NCBI GenBank assembly: GCA_040756055.1
Contig: JBFLZR010000004.1
Coordinates: forward strand, 1 to 64,000
Length of the DNA: 64,000 bases
Origin: Candidatus Zixiibacteriota bacterium
GTDB taxonomy: Bacteria > Zixibacteria > MSB-5A5 > GN15 > FEB-12
Reading direction: 5' to 3'
The position numbers were made by a program, and so were the translations under genes. This document shows positions 1 through 7,778 of the stretch, in pieces. Under the pieces are notes generated by a model. The model was given only the letters and a program-made list of their open reading frames with translations, did no database searches and was not told the origin of the DNA. Numbering within the stretch: the first letter of the stretch is position 1; each line of letters starts with the position of its first letter.

Positions 1-259
1 ACTCAGCCACCGCCCCCTCGTCAATACTCAAAAGCCTGCCCGAATAATCCCACTGATACGTCCGGGGGAGACCACCCAGATTACTGCTGGTCAGATTACC
101 AAGGGCGTCATAGCCGAATGCAGCCGTCTCAGCCCCGGTTAGGCCAGTCAGACGATTGTTTGTGTACTCATAGGTGGTGGTGTTGATACCAACCGTCTTG
201 GTCTCCCTGTTATCCTGCGCTCCTCGCTTTGTTGGCAATGAACTGTGTGTATCTAGCAT
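1..259 (-). CDS. RHS/YD-repeat protein fragment, runs off the window
   Basis: The minus-strand frame is open from an in-frame stop at 314-316 to the window edge and reads as typical RHS YD repeats, for example FGYDALGNLT and YEYTNNRLTGL. ATG at 259 is only a tentative start with no clear ribosome site, so this may be another 5'-truncated RHS piece rather than an intact gene. RHS repeats build a hollow shell around a C-terminal toxin in polymorphic toxins; here the tip lies outside the window. It follows the lipoprotein at 314-880 in the same orientation and belongs to the same RHS-rich locus. Confidence 0.6.
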   Translation of the reverse strand, partial: MLDTHSSLPTKRGAQDNRETKTVGINTTTYEYTNNRLTGLTGAETAAFGYDALGNLTSSNLGGLPRTYQWDYSGRLLSIDEGAVAE

Positions 260-267
260 TCCATCAT

Positions 268-307
268 GTCGGGTTTCTGCCTGGCGATGCTCATTCGGAA
301 ACCCGAC
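268..307. repeat. 10-bp inverted repeat (hairpin)
   Basis: GTCGGGTTTC at 268-277 is perfectly matched by GAAACCCGAC at 298-307, with a 20-nt loop. It lies between the lipoprotein stop and the RHS fragment. There is no T-run on either side, so it is not an obvious intrinsic terminator. Confidence 0.6.
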
Positions 308-313
308 CTTGGG

Positions 314-880
314 CTATTCATCGTACGACTCGTACGCTAGCCAGCGACCCTGATGTTTATAGAAAATAACCCTATAATCTTCATATTCACCGCAAATTGC
401 ATTTCCTTCCATGTATACGCCTTCCGGTCCGGGTTCAGACTTCTCATCAACATAACCGCGGCTATCTAGATAAACAAAACGGCTGAGAGGAATAGTGCTA
501 TCGCGTACAATTGAGAGCCCCAATGGGAAGTGCCACTCGATTTCAGCTACTATCTCGAAGCCGGTGAGGTAATTATCCTCAACGGCAACAAGTATCAAGT
601 GTGAAATTGCTGCATCTGCACTGTCCTGTTGTCTTTGACAGCAGAAGGCCACACTTTGATAATGACGTTTACTCTCGTCATATCCGTACACGAATGGTGC
701 TTCCGTGTAGCCCGGGCGGATCCTGTAAAAATTGGATACTTGTGCGTATCCGTGCGCCTTGGCCAATTCAATCAGCTCAGTCGGCATTATAGGGGTCTCT
801 TCGTCACTGCCCTGCGTTGCTAAACCTATGCAGGCAACCAGACAAAAACCAAGCATCGCAGTCCATAAAGCGTTTTTCAT
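314..880 (-). CDS. Predicted lipoprotein, candidate RHS immunity protein
   Basis: A 188-residue protein with a short hydrophobic N-terminus and a lipobox LVAC at residues 14-17, so Cys17 is probably lipidated and the protein sits in the periplasm or outer membrane. A GAGGAA-type ribosome site precedes the ATG at 880. I do not recognise the family. It lies 37 nt downstream of the RHS tip at 918-1694, exactly where a cognate immunity gene is usually found. Since that tip looks like a peptidoglycan peptidase, an envelope-located immunity lipoprotein would be logical. The function is inferred from position only. Confidence 0.6.
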   Translation of the reverse strand: MKNALWTAMLGFCLVACIGLATQGSDEETPIMPTELIELAKAHGYAQVSNFYRIRPGYTEAPFVYGYDESKRHYQSVAFCCQRQQDSADAAISHLILVAVEDNYLTGFEIVAEIEWHFPLGLSIVRDSTIPLSRFVYLDSRGYVDEKSEPGPEGVYMEGNAICGEYEDYRVIFYKHQGRWLAYESYDE

Positions 881-917
881 ACTCTGCTTCCTCTTATTTC
901 TGAAACATCTCTCGATC

Positions 918-1694
918 TCACTCGCTCGGAGTTACTTCCCATGTCATCGGGGGGTGCCACATAAATTGCGGAGTATAAGGGAGAGCCACATGAATATGAC
1001 CGTCACCATATTTCCTCGTCCAAGTACCGTTTTTCTTCAGGGGTCTGTTGTTCTCCGGCAAGAACTCTGTGTCTTTCAGTGCCTTCTCAAAAACCGACAT
1101 CATACAAGAATTGTAGTGTCCGCTACCAAACCCCTCAAGTTGGAAATCCACGGCTCTCGCCCCTCTTTCAATCAGATGAGGACTCAACTCATCGGAGTTT
1201 CGCACCAAACCCTCCCCGGAGGCCGAAAAGTGAAGACCGTTTTCATCGGAATACCGGTCACCCCCGGTTACGCGAATAGTGAAGCTTTCATTGTCATACC
1301 CTTGGTCTATTATTGCCTGATTCAGTCGTTCAAGATTGTACCTCACATACATGTTGTTAACCCTGTAATGGCCCCAGTCAATTTTGAGTCCCCAAGGGTC
1401 AACGAACGAATGAGGCGAATTCCATACATACCTGTACAAATTCACATCCCCGGCACCGAGACCCAGCGGGTCGGGCGTGATATACCGCCCCAACTCAGGC
1501 TCGTAATAACGGTGCCAATTGTAATACAAATCACTCTCCCGGTCATGATACTGACCCGGGAACCGCAACTCGTTGCTCTGCACCACCTGCTCATCGTAAA
1601 GCGACCCAAACGGATAATAATCACTGCTCCACACGATGTCTTTCGCGCCGTCAGTCACTGCCAGAGGCGTCCCAAGATGATCGCTATAGCTCAA
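918..1694 (-). CDS. Displaced RHS core with M15-peptidase-like C-terminal tip
   Basis: Residues 5-100 are the end of an RHS core: DHLGTPLAVTDG, the FPGQYHDRESDLYYN stretch, PDPLGLGAG and the closing DPWGL. The rest of the RHS shell is missing. A TTG start at 1694 has GAGGAG just upstream, so the piece may still be translated. Residues 101-258 are a distinct tip with SPH (His173), ARAVD (Asp183) and a GHIH pair (His233/235). This resembles the His-Asp-His zinc site of M15-type D-Ala-D-Ala peptidases, with a small insertion between the first two ligands. Predicted role: peptidoglycan-cleaving toxin tip. RHS identity is secure; the M15 assignment is tentative. Confidence 0.65.
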   Translation of the reverse strand: MSYSDHLGTPLAVTDGAKDIVWSSDYYPFGSLYDEQVVQSNELRFPGQYHDRESDLYYNWHRYYEPELGRYITPDPLGLGAGDVNLYRYVWNSPHSFVDPWGLKIDWGHYRVNNMYVRYNLERLNQAIIDQGYDNESFTIRVTGGDRYSDENGLHFSASGEGLVRNSDELSPHLIERGARAVDFQLEGFGSGHYNSCMMSVFEKALKDTEFLPENNRPLKKNGTWTRKYGDGHIHVALPYTPQFMWHPPMTWEVTPSE

Positions 1695-1704
1695 GTGCTC
1701 CTCG

Positions 1705-2415
1705 CTACGACAGATCTAAATCCGTTTTCCACCTCATATCCTCAAGAATGTCGTTGACAATCGCCGCACACTCTCTAGGCTTGGCCTGAAGAATCATATG
1801 CGGGCCCCCGATTCGGTAGAGCCTTAGATCATCAAATAGGCGTGCGAACGGATCATACTCGCGCCTCGACACAATACGGTCGTTCTGGGGTTGAATGTAA
1901 AAGCATGTCTGTCGTATTCTCTGCTGAGGTTCCTTCAGGGACAAGACAGCCTCCAGTCGGGACTTGATGGTCCTGATGCCTGCCACACCGATGGCATCCC
2001 AGCACCTTTTCAGCAAGATCTCATTGAAGCCGAAACCAACGAAACACATCTTGAATGCAAAATTCGAGATTAGATGTCTTCTAAGCATAGGGCCGGAAAC
2101 GAGCCGCAATCCCCACCACGCAAGTGATATGGGGCGCCTGACAAACGACGCAACGAAAATAACTGACTCAATGTTGGGTTCCCCGTCCTGCAACAACCGA
2201 TATGCAATTGGGCCAGAAAATGACTCCGCCAGGAGGACAAGCCCGCGACGGCATGGAAGTCTTTCTCGCACGTATTGAGCGAGAAATTCATAACTCTGCT
2301 CCCGTCCGGTCGGTAAAGGGATGATCAGATTGTCGTGACTCTCGCCAAGAGCATCTACAAATGGCCCGAAGAGCGTCCCTGAGCCATCCATTCCAGGGAG
2401 AAGAACCAGATTCAT
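1705..2415 (-). CDS. Alpha/beta-hydrolase fold protein
   Basis: A 236-residue cytosolic protein opening with LVLLPGMDGSG, the usual oxyanion-loop region of alpha/beta hydrolases. The nucleophile elbow is a variant, AESFS (Ser65, with Ala and Ser in place of the two Gly). A later Asp in QPQNDRIV and a His in GGPHM complete a plausible triad. The substrate is unknown. It sits between the small membrane protein and the second RHS tip on the same strand, and its stop is only 10 nt before that tip's TTG, suggesting co-transcription. Whether it belongs to the RHS cassette or was caught between rearranged pieces cannot be told. Confidence 0.7.
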   Translation of the reverse strand: MNLVLLPGMDGSGTLFGPFVDALGESHDNLIIPLPTGREQSYEFLAQYVRERLPCRRGLVLLAESFSGPIAYRLLQDGEPNIESVIFVASFVRRPISLAWWGLRLVSGPMLRRHLISNFAFKMCFVGFGFNEILLKRCWDAIGVAGIRTIKSRLEAVLSLKEPQQRIRQTCFYIQPQNDRIVSRREYDPFARLFDDLRLYRIGGPHMILQAKPRECAAIVNDILEDMRWKTDLDLS

Positions 2416-2442
2416 AGTTTGCTGCTTAGTAACGGTCTATTG

Positions 2443-2673
2443 TTACTCTTTCTGACGATCTTTTCTCGCTCGTTTTATGTTCTTAATCAGCATGATTACT
2501 GCGCCTAACAAAAGCAGGCCAGCTGCTGCGAGATCAATATAACCGCACCGAATCCAGGAATCTGGATCGAGATTCCTAGGGCTACCGGCGGCCCAAAAAC
2601 AGCTCACAGCGGCGTTTACATACATCAGACCCAGCACAATCATAACTGCAACTAACACCCAGCGCCAAAACAT
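2443..2673 (-). CDS. Small two-TM membrane protein, candidate immunity protein
   Basis: A 76-residue protein from ATG at 2673, which has AAAGGAAA upstream; an in-frame TTG at 2712 would add 13 basic residues without a good ribosome site. There are two hydrophobic segments (about residues 4-27 and 46-63) and a Lys/Arg-rich C-terminus, predicting an inner-membrane hairpin. No family is recognised. It directly follows the RHS tip at 2789-3703, the usual position of a cognate immunity gene. Confidence 0.55.
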   Translation of the reverse strand: MFWRWVLVAVMIVLGLMYVNAAVSCFWAAGSPRNLDPDSWIRCGYIDLAAAGLLLLGAVIMLIKNIKRARKDRQKE

Positions 2674-2788
2674 AAGTCGTTTCCTTTTCGTAAACAATAC
2701 TTCCCTCAACAATTAAGGCTTTCCAATAGGAACCTCTTCGGTTATCGCTTCGTCCGAAAGTATAGTCCTCCTGATTGCTCCCGATATC

Positions 2789-3703
2789 CTATTCGTACGC
2801 CCTCTGCGGTGCGGCTGTCACGCATGCGCGTTTGTCCTTCCTGCACTTCCAAAGTACCGAGCCGGCCCATGAATTGCAGTTGTGCCAGGGCCACCACCTC
2901 CCTATTGACTTGCCGATTTCTAATTCTCTATTTACACATTCTTCATCTACGTCTTTTACCTCTACGCACTGAGCCCTCGAAGCTTCTCCGGAGTGATCGG
3001 CAATCACCACTGGGATGCCGATTGGATTGACTGGCAAAGGCCCTCCTCCAGCATGTTCCATACCCGCAGCTTTGGTGTCGGTCTTAATAAACTGGTGTTT
3101 TACACTGAATATGCCAGCAATCCAATCCACCACGCTGTTGATCTCCGTATCTCGACTGCACAGGTATACTTTCAGACCCGTCTGGTCAATCCGGTTGGCT
3201 GGGTTCGCATATACATACCTGTACAAATTCACATCCCCGGCGCCAATCCCCAGCGGGTCCGGCGTCACATACCGCCCCAACTGAGGCTCATAATACCGGT
3301 GCCAATTATAATACAAATCACTCTCCCGATCATGATACTGACCCGGGAATCGCAGCTCATTGCTCTGAACAACCTGCTCATCATACAGCGAACCAAACGG
3401 ATAATAATCACTGCTCCACACGATGTCCTTCGTGCCGTCAGTCACCGCCAGAGGCGTGCCCAGATGATCCAGATGATAATACAGAAACTTGTACACGATC
3501 GCACTCCCCGACCCCGGCTGACCCTCAAGCACAACATCGCCCGAACCGCCCCCCGATGACTCCGTCTCGGCCCTGTCGACCGGCGTCCCCGGCTGCCCCG
3601 GTTTCCCATCATCAACCACTATATTATACACCCTGGTCAGCACCCTGCCGTTTGGACTGTCAGTTGATACCATCAAGATCTCCCCGTCGTGGCTACTCCC
3701 CAA
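2789..3703 (-). pseudogene. 5'-truncated RHS core with permuted-papain-like tip
   Basis: The frame opens with a TTG at 3703 directly after an in-frame TGA at 3704-3706 and lacks the large N-terminal RHS shell, so it is a truncated or displaced piece. The RHS core runs from YYHLDHLGTPLAVTDG through FPGQYHDRES to DPLGIGAG. The tip after DQTGLK contains KHQFIKTD, a DHSG element, EECVNREL and HNCNSWA. A His before a later Asn-Cys is the order seen in circularly permuted papain-like (NlpC/LRAT-type) domains often found at RHS C-termini. It may be a cysteine peptidase or amidase toxin. A small membrane protein gene follows. Confidence 0.6.
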
Positions 3704-3990
3704 TCATATACCATATTATCGGTATTTGAGAGCCACAAATCAAGCCCCACCGCGGCTTGTCGCAAATCCTCTCCACCTGCGCAATTTCGCCACAAAATCC
3801 ATGGTCAATGCATTGACATCCGAGTAAATATGAAACGGAATATTCTCACAGACCATAAATCGAATACTTTGTGCATCCAAACGGCATTGATGACAGGCAG
3901 TAAATGTCTACCGGAAAATAGGTTAGAAGGGAAAAACGCGTTTTGGGGACCCATGAAAAATAACGAAACAAACCCAATTCTGGATTACCC

Positions 3991-4010
3991 GGTGAATCTG
4001 AAGATTCACC
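3991..4010. repeat. GGTGAATC hairpin motif
   Basis: GGTGAATC, a TGAA loop and GATTCACC form a short perfect hairpin followed by GGGCACAA. The same sequence opens the tandem array near 49054, so it is a dispersed element of this genome. Confidence 0.6.
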
Positions 4011-4170
4011 GGGCACAAAGCCCTGCTTTGTAGGGCGGGTCCGTCTTCGAACCCGCCATTGCGCAAACACCTGGAATTGTAGGCGTTTGATTTATCAAAC
4101 GCGACACGACATCACGCCTCTTTCCCCCTCGGCCTCCGGGAGAGGGGCGGGGTGAGGGCACCATACAAAA

Positions 4171-4415
4171 ACAACGAAACGAACCCAAATCATGGTAATG
4201 AAATGGATGATAGAGGATTGCGCGGAAAACTACGGATACACCACCATGGCAGAACCGTTCCCGGTTCTTGCTTACTGGATTCCGTTTTTCAACGGAACGA
4301 CGCGGTCTTGTCGATCGCATCTAACGGGTTCCGTCAGGTGCTGTCCCAGAAAGTTTCGGGGATGTCACCTGACGGCGATCAAATCAAACGCGTCGGGTCA
4401 CCGCCACGGGCAGAT
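4171..4415. repeat. Copy 1 of a ~245-bp direct repeat
   Basis: Starts at the AACGAAACGAACCCAAAT motif and runs through a hairpin with TTCCG/CGGAA arms, a stretch ending TCGCATCTAACG, and an inverted repeat (4331-4375) to CGCGTCGGGTCACC. It is nearly identical to 4512-4743 with scattered substitutions and small length differences. It is not coding. Confidence 0.75.
4331..4375. repeat. Nested inverted-repeat element, type B
   Basis: Outer arms CCGTCAGGTG (4331-4340) and CACCTGACGG (4366-4375) flank a weaker inner CCCAGAAA/TTTCGGGG pairing. The same design recurs at 4672-4716 and 55708-55750. Confidence 0.7.
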
Positions 4416-4455
4416 GAAATCCCGCGAAGCACGGGACCGCGCACAACACGCACTT

Positions 4456-4485
4456 CGTAGGGGTTCAAAATTTTGAACCCCTACG
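4456..4485. repeat. 30-bp perfect palindrome, copy 1
   Basis: CGTAGGGGTTCAAAA followed by its exact reverse complement, with no loop. It recurs identically at 4845-4874, and both copies are followed by GGATAATTAACGATTGACG. Confidence 0.85.
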
Positions 4486-4511
4486 GGATAATTAACGATT
4501 GACGATTAAAA

Positions 4512-4743
4512 ATAACGAAACGAACCCAAATCCGGATAATGAAATGGATGATATACGATTGCGCGGAAAAATACGGATACACCACCATGGCAGAACCGTT
4601 CCCGGTTCATGCTTGCTGGATTCCGTTTTTCAACGGAACGACGCGATCTTGCCGATCGCATCTAACGAGTTCCGTCAGGTGCTGTCCCCGAAAGTTTCGG
4701 GGATGTCACCTGACGGCAATTTGATCGAACGCGTCGGGTCACC
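4512..4743. repeat. Copy 2 of the ~245-bp direct repeat
   Basis: Matches 4171-4415 over most of its length, including the TTCCG hairpin and the type-B element at 4672-4716. Here the inner stem of that element is perfect (CCCCGAAA/TTTCGGGG), whereas copy 1 carries a mismatch. Confidence 0.75.
4672..4716. repeat. Nested inverted-repeat element, type B
   Basis: Outer arms CCGTCAGGTG (4672-4681) and CACCTGACGG (4707-4716) enclose CCCCGAAA-GT-TTTCGGGG-type inner arms, giving a long two-part hairpin. Confidence 0.75.
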
Positions 4744-4844
4744 ACCTCCTGACGGAGCCCAGGACCCGCCGGTGGCGGACTCGGAAGCCCGACACAACAT
4801 TTCCGGGTGGCAGGCTCAAACTCGTTTGGGCCTGACATACATTT

Positions 4845-4874
4845 CGTAGGGGTTCAAAATTTTGAACCCCTACG
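4845..4874. repeat. 30-bp perfect palindrome, copy 2
   Basis: Identical to 4456-4485. The flanking sequence through the next AACGAAACGAACCCAAAT motif (to 4920) is also duplicated. Confidence 0.85.
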
Positions 4875-5163
4875 GGATAATTAACGATTGACGATTAAAA
4901 ATAACGAAACGAACCCAAATCGTGGTAACGGCATGAAATGTATTGGCATATGGGGACTTTATGTGCGCTGTCATTTGACAGACCCGGCTGTTTGGGTTAT
5001 CTTCAGGCAGCATAAACACAAAGGAGAGCCTGACGCATACCGTTTCACGGTGTGCGCTAATGTCCAACCTGAACAGTGCCCCGGCTGACAGCTTTTAGAG
5101 GGAAACATCCGGTTCCTAAAGCCGTAAAGCGCACCAGAGGATATCGAAATACGAGACTTTGAT

Positions 5164-7329
5164 ATGAATAATCTCGAGAGAGCCGAGCAGTTGGTACTCG
5201 CCAGAAACTTCGCCGAAGCGCTGAAGATTTTGCAGCCGATTGATTTATCGCAATTATCCGAGAAAGACCGGGCGCTATGTGATCTTTTGACATCGGAGGC
5301 CGCGCTGGGGGCGGGTAATCCCTCGCTGGTGAGGGACCTTGAGGCCGCGATAGAGTTCTACCGGTTTCATCCCGATACCTCCAAATTCGCCCGGGCCAAG
5401 TACGCGCTGGGCTGGTCGCTGACCAACCAGGTGGACTTCGTGGGAGCGCAGGAGGCCCTTCTTGAAGCTTACACCAACTTTCTCAGATACCGCGATCTCA
5501 AGGGCATAGCGAAGAGTCTTAACCGGCTAGCTTGTGTGGCACACCACATGGGTGATATCGAGGCGGCGGTCGACGGTCTGGAAAAGGCGCTTCGCCTGTA
5601 CCGATCACTGAACGACGCCGAAGGGACAGCATCGATAGCCGCCAATTTGCCCCTGCCTCTTTTGCGCACCGGACGCCTCAAGGAGGCGCTGACGAAGTGT
5701 ATCGAAAGCGCCCCGGTTCTCGAGAAGTCACCGCAGCGGATGAAGATCGTGTTTTACCTCGTATCCGCTATGCCTCACGCTCACTGGGGCAATAGTGATG
5801 ACGCATTGAAGATTATCCGACAGGTGCAGCCGCTGCTGGAGCAGTATCCGCTTGAAAGAATATCCTACTATCATTACCTGGGGTGGATACATCTGCTGGG
5901 CGACAACTACGCCAGGGCGGCGGAAATTCTGCAAAAGGGTTCCGAACTCGCGGAAGAGTTGTATCCCGGACAGCTCGTTTTCACCGCCGGAGAACGCTTA
6001 CTCGCTGAGGCCTATATATGCGCGGGAAGGTATGATGACGCCGCCGATATAGCTCAGCCACTTTTCACGACGGTGAGCAAGATGACCGAGCGTGTCGAGA
6101 TCGCCGCCTGCTACCGCATCTTCGCCCGGATAGACCTGCACAGGAAAAAACTCGAGACGGCTCGCTCCTGGTTCGAGAGAGCTATAGACCTGTTCTATGT
6201 GATTAAATCCCGCTACGAACTTGCGGTAACGCGCTATATGGCCGCTTGCTCGGACCTGTATGATCTGGATGAGAGTATCAGGTTGTTGCTGCAGGCCCGG
6301 GAATACTTTCGCTCCGAGGACGTTGAGCCATACCTCCAGAAGATAGAGAAAGAACTTGTCAGGCTCTCGCAGCCTGTCAAGAAAAGCAAGTCGACCACCC
6401 ATGCGGTGCGTATTGACGGTCACGGCAATATTGTCGATTGCCCGGACATCATCGCCGATAGCGCCATCATGCTTGATCTGATCAAATACGCTCAGAATGT
6501 AGCCGCGAGTGAACTGAGTGTTCTTCTGACCGGGGAGACCGGCACCGGCAAAGACATCCTGGCCAAATATATTCACTTCCACAGCAAACGGCCCGGGCGC
6601 TTCATCTCCGTAAACGCCGCCGCTATACCTGATACGATGGTTGAGTCGGAGCTTTTCGGCTACGCCAAAGGCGCTTTTACGAACGCCGACCAGAGTAAGC
6701 CGGGCCTTTTCGAGATGGCCGACCGGGGGACATTCTTCCTCGACGAAATAGCCGACACCTCTCCCTCGTTCCAGGCCAAACTTCTGGAAGTAATCGAAAC
6801 GCGGAGTGTGCGAAGACTGGGCGAAACTCTCCCCCGGCCGGTGGATTTCAGGCTCATTGCCGCCACCAACCAGGACTTATCGTCTCGAATTGAAAACCGC
6901 GAGTTTCGCGAGGACCTCTTCCATCGCTTAAACCAGCTTCAATTACATCTGCCTCCCCTGAGAGAAAGAACACTGGACCTTCTCGCCCTCATCAGGTACT
7001 TCATGCGCACCTCGGGGTTGATTATTGAGGAGGGCGAAGCATCAAAGCGGCTTGAGGAATTATCCGAAGTGCTCGCCGCGCATGACTGGCCGGGTAACGT
7101 TCGTCAGCTCCGGGCTGAAATCAACCGGCTGGTACTGGAATCCGGACGCGATATCAGGCAGATGCTCACCCTGGCACGCAAGGCGGCCCGGGGCAGAAAT
7201 GAATATAACGAACTTCTGCGGGCACTCGATTTCGCCAACGGCAATCAGAGTCTGGCCGCGAGAAGTCTCGGAATCCCCGAGAGTACTCTTCGTTATCGTC
7301 TAAAAAAATACCGCAACAGAACCCCCTGA
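5164..7329 (+). CDS. TPR-containing sigma-54-dependent transcription activator
   Basis: A 721-residue cytosolic regulator. Residues 1 to about 400 are helical TPR-like repeats, replacing the receiver or GAF domain of classical NtrC relatives and probably sensing a protein partner. An AAA+ sigma-54-interaction domain follows, with Walker A GETGTGKD at 457-464 and the sigma-54 contact loop as GAFTNA (503-508; consensus GAFTGA, here with Asn). Then come FFLDEIAD (Walker B) and a C-terminal Fis-type helix-turn-helix (about 681-721, SLAARSLGIPESTLRYRLKK). The ATG at 5164 has no strong ribosome site. The nearest sigma-54 promoter lies 250 nt downstream of its stop and drives a putative small RNA, a likely target. 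Confidence 0.9.
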   Translation: MNNLERAEQLVLARNFAEALKILQPIDLSQLSEKDRALCDLLTSEAALGAGNPSLVRDLEAAIEFYRFHPDTSKFARAKYALGWSLTNQVDFVGAQEALLEAYTNFLRYRDLKGIAKSLNRLACVAHHMGDIEAAVDGLEKALRLYRSLNDAEGTASIAANLPLPLLRTGRLKEALTKCIESAPVLEKSPQRMKIVFYLVSAMPHAHWGNSDDALKIIRQVQPLLEQYPLERISYYHYLGWIHLLGDNYARAAEILQKGSELAEELYPGQLVFTAGERLLAEAYICAGRYDDAADIAQPLFTTVSKMTERVEIAACYRIFARIDLHRKKLETARSWFERAIDLFYVIKSRYELAVTRYMAACSDLYDLDESIRLLLQAREYFRSEDVEPYLQKIEKELVRLSQPVKKSKSTTHAVRIDGHGNIVDCPDIIADSAIMLDLIKYAQNVAASELSVLLTGETGTGKDILAKYIHFHSKRPGRFISVNAAAIPDTMVESELFGYAKGAFTNADQSKPGLFEMADRGTFFLDEIADTSPSFQAKLLEVIETRSVRRLGETLPRPVDFRLIAATNQDLSSRIENREFREDLFHRLNQLQLHLPPLRERTLDLLALIRYFMRTSGLIIEEGEASKRLEELSEVLAAHDWPGNVRQLRAEINRLVLESGRDIRQMLTLARKAARGRNEYNELLRALDFANGNQSLAARSLGIPESTLRYRLKKYRNRTP

Positions 7330-7578
7330 GTCGCTGGTTTCCCGGTCTCAAACCGACATCAGTGATTCAACAGTTGCGAGTTTGCGAATTATGTTCGCGT
7401 TTTATACGAAAAACTTCATTGATTGACAATAACTTAAGCGCCACAACTCAAAATTCGCAGAAATTACCCCTGAATTCGCCTTTTAGAGGTATTTTTGACA
7501 GACTGCAAACTTTGAAAATCTTCAGCTACGCCGCTGTAAAGCAACACGATACGATTCGCAACATCTGAATGACATATA
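7330..7578. other. Intergenic region upstream of the sigma-54 promoter
   Basis: No gene is supported. It is AT-rich with recurring TTCGC/GCGAA words: an inverted repeat GCGAA-N5-TTCGC at 7384-7398 and direct AATTCGC words near 7450 and 7473. These lie about 110-200 nt upstream of the -24/-12 element, the usual range for activator binding sites. The link to the adjacent Fis-type activator is inference. Confidence 0.35.
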
Positions 7579-7594
7579 TGGCACAATTTTTGTG
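7579..7594 (+). promoter_or_regulatory. Sigma-54 (-24/-12) promoter
   Basis: TGGCAC, five bases, then TTGTG matches the sigma-54 consensus TGGCAC-N5-TTGCA except for one base in the -12 block. Expected transcription start is about 7604. It lies immediately downstream of a sigma-54 activator gene and upstream of a terminator-bounded RNA. Confidence 0.65.
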
Positions 7595-7603
7595 TGCATT
7601 AAT

Positions 7604-7709
7604 GTCGTTGAACGGCGGAACCGAGAAGGAACGGTGACTGCGGTACCGGGTTCGACCAGAATTGATACCGTTAGGGCGTGTAAAGGTGACTGGTCGACCC
7701 GGTTTTTTT
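7604..7709 (+). ncRNA. Putative sigma-54-controlled small RNA, ~105 nt
   Basis: A short transcript is bounded by the -24/-12 promoter and by a strong intrinsic terminator. The 5' part can form an ACCG/CGGT hairpin presenting AGAAGGAA in its loop (about 7619-7635), which could pair with anti-Shine-Dalgarno-like sequence or bind a GGA-recognising protein. No convincing short reading frame fits before the terminator. A GTG at 7634 follows AGAAGGA but with very tight spacing, and its frame runs through the terminator. The family is not recognised. Confidence 0.55.
7645..7709 (+). terminator. Intrinsic terminator of the putative small RNA
   Basis: ACCGGGTTCGACCAG (7645-7659) pairs with CTGGTCGACCCGGT (7690-7703) with one bulged base, followed directly by seven T. 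The 30-nt loop is longer than usual but the stem is GC-rich. Confidence 0.75.
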
Positions 7710-7744
7710 ATTGTCCACGAAGCGGTTTCGCAAACCTGTCGCTG

Positions 7745-7772
7745 TTGACAATCATCGATTTATACCTATCTT
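7745..7772 (+). promoter_or_regulatory. Promoter, near-leaderless
   Basis: TTGACA (7745-7750), a 16-nt spacer and TATCTT (7767-7772), followed by TTG. The ATG of the next gene is at 7779, so transcription would start on or beside the start codon. There is no ribosome site. TATCTTTG also matches the Bacteroidetes-type TAnnTTTG -7 box. Confidence 0.6.
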
Positions 7773-7778
7773 TGCGCC

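Larger units (their letters stand above)
3704..5163. other. 1.46-kb gene-free, repeat-rich intergenic DNA
   Basis: No frame here has a credible start, ribosome site and protein family; the longer open frames are translations of the repeats. The stretch holds four copies of a motif around AACGAAACGAACCCAAAT (near 3962, 4172, 4514 and 4903), a duplicated unit of about 245 bp, two copies of a 30-bp perfect palindrome, and several hairpins. The last 240 nt are unique and lead into the sigma-54 activator gene. Confidence 0.7.

Noticed and set aside
268-307. Intrinsic terminator after the lipoprotein gene
   Set aside because: The stem is good but no T-run follows on the transcribed strand and the loop is 20 nt.
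4152-4849. Open frames of 60-116 codons over the repeats
   Set aside because: They are translations of duplicated palindromic DNA in several frames, with no ribosome site or recognised family.
5040-5163. Riboswitch before the sigma-54 activator
   Set aside because: Some hairpin potential, but no known aptamer motif is recognisable.
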